DNA of 13,732 nt, taken from NCBI GenBank assembly GCA_905210085.1, contig CAJLVJ010000047.1:1-13732 (forward strand). The letters run 5' to 3'. The notes below the pieces were generated by a model that was given only the letters and a program-made list of their open reading frames with translations, was not told the DNA's origin and made no database searches. The position numbers and the translations under genes are program-made. The DNA comes from an uncultured Collinsella sp. (lineage in GTDB: Bacteria > Actinomycetota > Coriobacteriia > Coriobacteriales > Coriobacteriaceae). Positions 12,333 through 13,732 of this stretch are shown here, one piece after another. Positions within the stretch are counted from its first letter, which is position 1; the number at the start of each line of letters is the position of its first letter.

Positions 12333-13211
12333 CTAGCGCTCGACAAACGCCTCGATATCTCCCAATAAGCGCTTTGCCTCCTGGCGGCCCTGAATATACA
12401 GGTCTAGGAGCTTTGCCGGATCGTGCTCAACGTGACCGACCTCGACCGGCTTTTGCGGGGCAACGACCAACGCGCGGCCCTCGCGCTCATACTTCCACAG
12501 ATGCATACGCTGGATGTTATAGAGATCGTGGCGCGTTTCGATAGCCTCGAGCAGGTAGGGGTAGTCGGCATAGCGGGCGCGCGCGGCGGGCATAAACTCG
12601 TAGGGCTTTTTCTCGTACGAGCGGTCCTGCGTGACAATGACAACCGCGCGATCGAAGCCCGCTTCCTCCAGCACGTGCTCGATGGGGACCGAATCGGCTA
12701 CGCCACCATCGACGTATTTGTGCCCGTCAATCTCGACCGGCGGCGTCACCAGCGGCAGCGACGTCGATGCGCGCACAGCATCGAGGTCGAGCACGGCGCT
12801 TTTGACCGGCAGGTACGTGGCGGTTCCAAAGAGCATGTCCGTCGCGACGGCGTACATCTCGATGGGGCTGGCGTCGAACGTCTCGTTGTCAAAGGGATCC
12901 AGGCGGTCCTGGACATCGTTGAAGATAAAGTCATATCCCACAATAGAGCCCGTGGACGCAAACGATGCGGCGCCCATGAAGCGGCTGTCGTTGCAGAAAG
13001 CCAGGTTGATGCGGTTGGCACGGCCGATCTGGTGCGACTTGTAGTTCACGCCGTTGAGGGCGCCAGCCGATACGCCATATACCGCCGGAATCTCGACGCC
13101 GGCCTCCATGAGGACGTCGAGCACGCCGGCGGTAAACTGCCCGCGATAACTTCCGCCCTCCAAAACGAGCGCGACCTTGCCGGCGTTCTTTGCCTTATCT
13201 TCTGCAGTCAT
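12333..13211 (-). CDS. Patatin-like phospholipase family protein
   Basis: A 292-residue lipid acyl hydrolase of the patatin family, close to the COG4667/YjjU group. The oxyanion-hole stretch LEGGSYRG (17-24), nucleophile motif GVSAG (46-50, Ser48) and catalytic DGG (168-170, Asp168) form the complete Ser-Asp dyad, so the enzyme should be active. The variation GGSYRG instead of GGGxRG is common in this subgroup. No signal peptide is seen, so it is probably cytoplasmic and may act on membrane lipids; the substrate is unknown. ATG 13211 has a perfect AGGAGG (13217-13222). No intrinsic terminator is seen before the rplM promoter downstream. No linked secretion or defence gene is seen, so a housekeeping role is more likely than a toxin or anti-phage effector. 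Confidence 0.9.
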   Translation of the reverse strand: MTAEDKAKNAGKVALVLEGGSYRGQFTAGVLDVLMEAGVEIPAVYGVSAGALNGVNYKSHQIGRANRINLAFCNDSRFMGAASFASTGSIVGYDFIFNDVQDRLDPFDNETFDASPIEMYAVATDMLFGTATYLPVKSAVLDLDAVRASTSLPLVTPPVEIDGHKYVDGGVADSVPIEHVLEEAGFDRAVVIVTQDRSYEKKPYEFMPAARARYADYPYLLEAIETRHDLYNIQRMHLWKYEREGRALVVAPQKPVEVGHVEHDPAKLLDLYIQGRQEAKRLLGDIEAFVER

Positions 13212-13302
13212 ATTGACCTCCTGCGATTGCGTTTTGGCTTTCTTCTACCCAGTTTTGGGATGGCGAGCGCGCAGGTTTTGGAGTTAAGGGGTCGGGGCAG
13301 TC

Positions 13303-13519
13303 GACGGGAAAGCGCGTCCCGGTCTCAGAGCAAATTCCGGGTCGCATTTTCCGCTGAGCCCGTCATCAGGAAGATGAATCCCATTCCGAATGAGGATTCC
13401 GGGATGCAGTTTCCGCTTGATGTGCCATCCGGAAACTACGTCCCAGTCTGAATGCGGATTCCGGGACGTGCTTTCCGCCTGGGCCGCCATTGGGAAAGCG
13501 CGTCCCACCCTGCGTTGCT
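13303..13519. repeat. Tandem array of 62-bp units made of inverted 31-bp halves (about 3.5 copies)
   Basis: ATTCCGGG recurs at 13334, 13396 and 13458, exactly 62 bp apart, each followed by a diverged TTTCCGC at the same offset. Each unit's second half begins with AT at offset 31 and carries the reverse complement of the first half, for example GGGACGTGCTTTCC (13464-13477) against GGAAAGCGCGTCCC (13493-13506), 13 of 14. GGGAAAGCGCGTCCC also occurs at 13306-13320, exactly 186 bp (three periods) before its copy at 13492-13506, so a half unit precedes the full ones. Copies have diverged, with the leftmost full unit weakest. Confidence 0.8.
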
Positions 13520-13521
13520 GT

Positions 13522-13538
13522 AGCGTTTGCTTAACGCT
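13522..13538. other. Small hairpin after the 62-bp array
   Basis: AGCGTT (13522-13527) and AACGCT (13533-13538) form a perfect 6-bp stem around TGCTT. A T-arm-like GTTCGATTC follows at 13554-13562, but no acceptor stem can be formed, so this is not called as a tRNA. Confidence 0.35.
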
Positions 13539-13602
13539 CGCGCCCTGCATAGAGTTCGATTCTCCGCGGGTTTGGGGTTCCGTTGATGCGGCGCATGGCA
13601 GG

Positions 13603-13631
13603 CTGAGATTCGATAACATCGCATCTATATA
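13603..13631 (+). promoter_or_regulatory. Possible rightward promoter
   Basis: CTGAGA (13603-13608; four of six to TTGACA) and TATATA (13626-13631; four of six or better to TATAAT) are 17 bp apart. A transcript would start near 13638 and run straight into the hairpins at 13646-13715. No gene follows inside the window. The call is tentative. Confidence 0.3.
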
Positions 13632-13645
13632 AAGTTGAAGCTTTG

Positions 13646-13715
13646 CGCGGAGAATCCGCGTATTTGCTTCGCAAATACGCACCGGCTTCGGCCGCCTGCT
13701 GGCGCCCTCGCCAGC
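13646..13715 (+). other. Cluster of overlapping hairpins at the right edge (possible structured leader or small RNA)
   Basis: Three perfect hairpins follow one another: CGCGGA/TCCGCG (13646-13660, loop GAA), GCGTATTTGC/GCAAATACGC (13658-13680, loop TTC) and GCTGGCG/CGCCAGC (13698-13715, loop CCCT). The first two share the bases GCG at 13658-13660, so the full stems compete. No T-run is visible after the last one within the window. The strand is assumed from the possible promoter at 13603-13631. Confidence 0.4.
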
Positions 13716-13732
13716 TCGCTAAAAACGCTCCG

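Larger units (their letters stand above)
13212..13732. other. 521-nt region without a recognised gene
   Basis: No protein here resembles a known family, and the reading frames present cross a 62-bp repeat (not a multiple of three), so they are unlikely to be coding. From the left it contains the upstream region of the phospholipase gene (no convincing promoter found), the 62-bp tandem array (13303-13519), a small hairpin (13522-13538), a possible rightward promoter (13603-13631) and three further hairpins (13646-13715). The gene to the right is outside the window. Confidence 0.6.

Noticed and set aside
12333..13211. Patatin-like protein as an anti-phage effector (CBASS-type)
   Set aside because: No cyclic-nucleotide synthase or other defence gene is next to it, and it resembles the common stand-alone YjjU-like group.
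13303..13519. CRISPR array
   Set aside because: Repeat units are contiguous, with no unique spacers between conserved repeats, halves alternate in orientation, units are diverged and no cas gene is near.
13505..13575. tRNA suggested by the T-arm-like GTTCGATTC and a preceding small hairpin
   Set aside because: The T stem has a mismatch, no acceptor stem can be formed with upstream bases, and no D arm is seen.

Overview
The window looks like a chromosomal segment of a high-GC gut actinobacterium of the class Coriobacteriia, most like Collinsella. This rests on GC-rich, GCC/CGC/GAC-biased codons, the rplM-rpsI-glmM order that is also seen in mycobacteria, and the gene content. The genus is a judgement from recognition, not from a search.

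Left part, rightward genes: the 3' two thirds of a short methionine synthase (homocysteine methyltransferase tail, pterin domain, cobalamin domain, no reactivation domain; 2-1651), a UPF0210/PFL family protein (1760-3124), a class I SAM-dependent methyltransferase (3441-4328) and a YhbY-type RNA-binding protein (4487-4786). The 316-nt gap before the methyltransferase is unusual. It holds a perfect 32-bp inverted repeat enclosing a second hairpin, and then an intrinsic terminator-like hairpin ending 5 nt before the Shine-Dalgarno of the methyltransferase, which suggests transcription attenuation.

Middle part, leftward genes: a 999-residue regulator with a MalT-like N-terminal ATPase and a C-terminal winged helix plus BTAD domain (4856-7855), preceded by a 448-nt non-coding stretch; nagB (8304-9032); a free-standing PTS glucose-type EIIA (9304-9801); and glmM (9873-11210). 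NagB and GlmM act on the same metabolite, glucosamine-6-phosphate, in opposite directions (catabolism versus cell-wall precursor synthesis), and EIIA is the sugar-uptake side, so this is an amino-sugar block. 

Right part, leftward genes: rpsI (11334-11729) and rplM (11732-12175), a two-gene ribosomal operon with a clear promoter, a 5' leader hairpin and a strong terminator that separates it from glmM. Upstream lies a patatin-like phospholipase (12333-13211). The last 521 nt have no recognised gene. They carry a tandem array of 62-bp units (about 3.5 copies), each made of two 31-bp halves in inverted orientation, followed by a run of overlapping hairpins and a possible rightward promoter.

No defence system, prophage, insertion sequence, CRISPR array, tRNA or rRNA was found. 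The most interesting items are non-coding: the putative attenuator before the methyltransferase, the long inverted repeat, and the 62-bp array.
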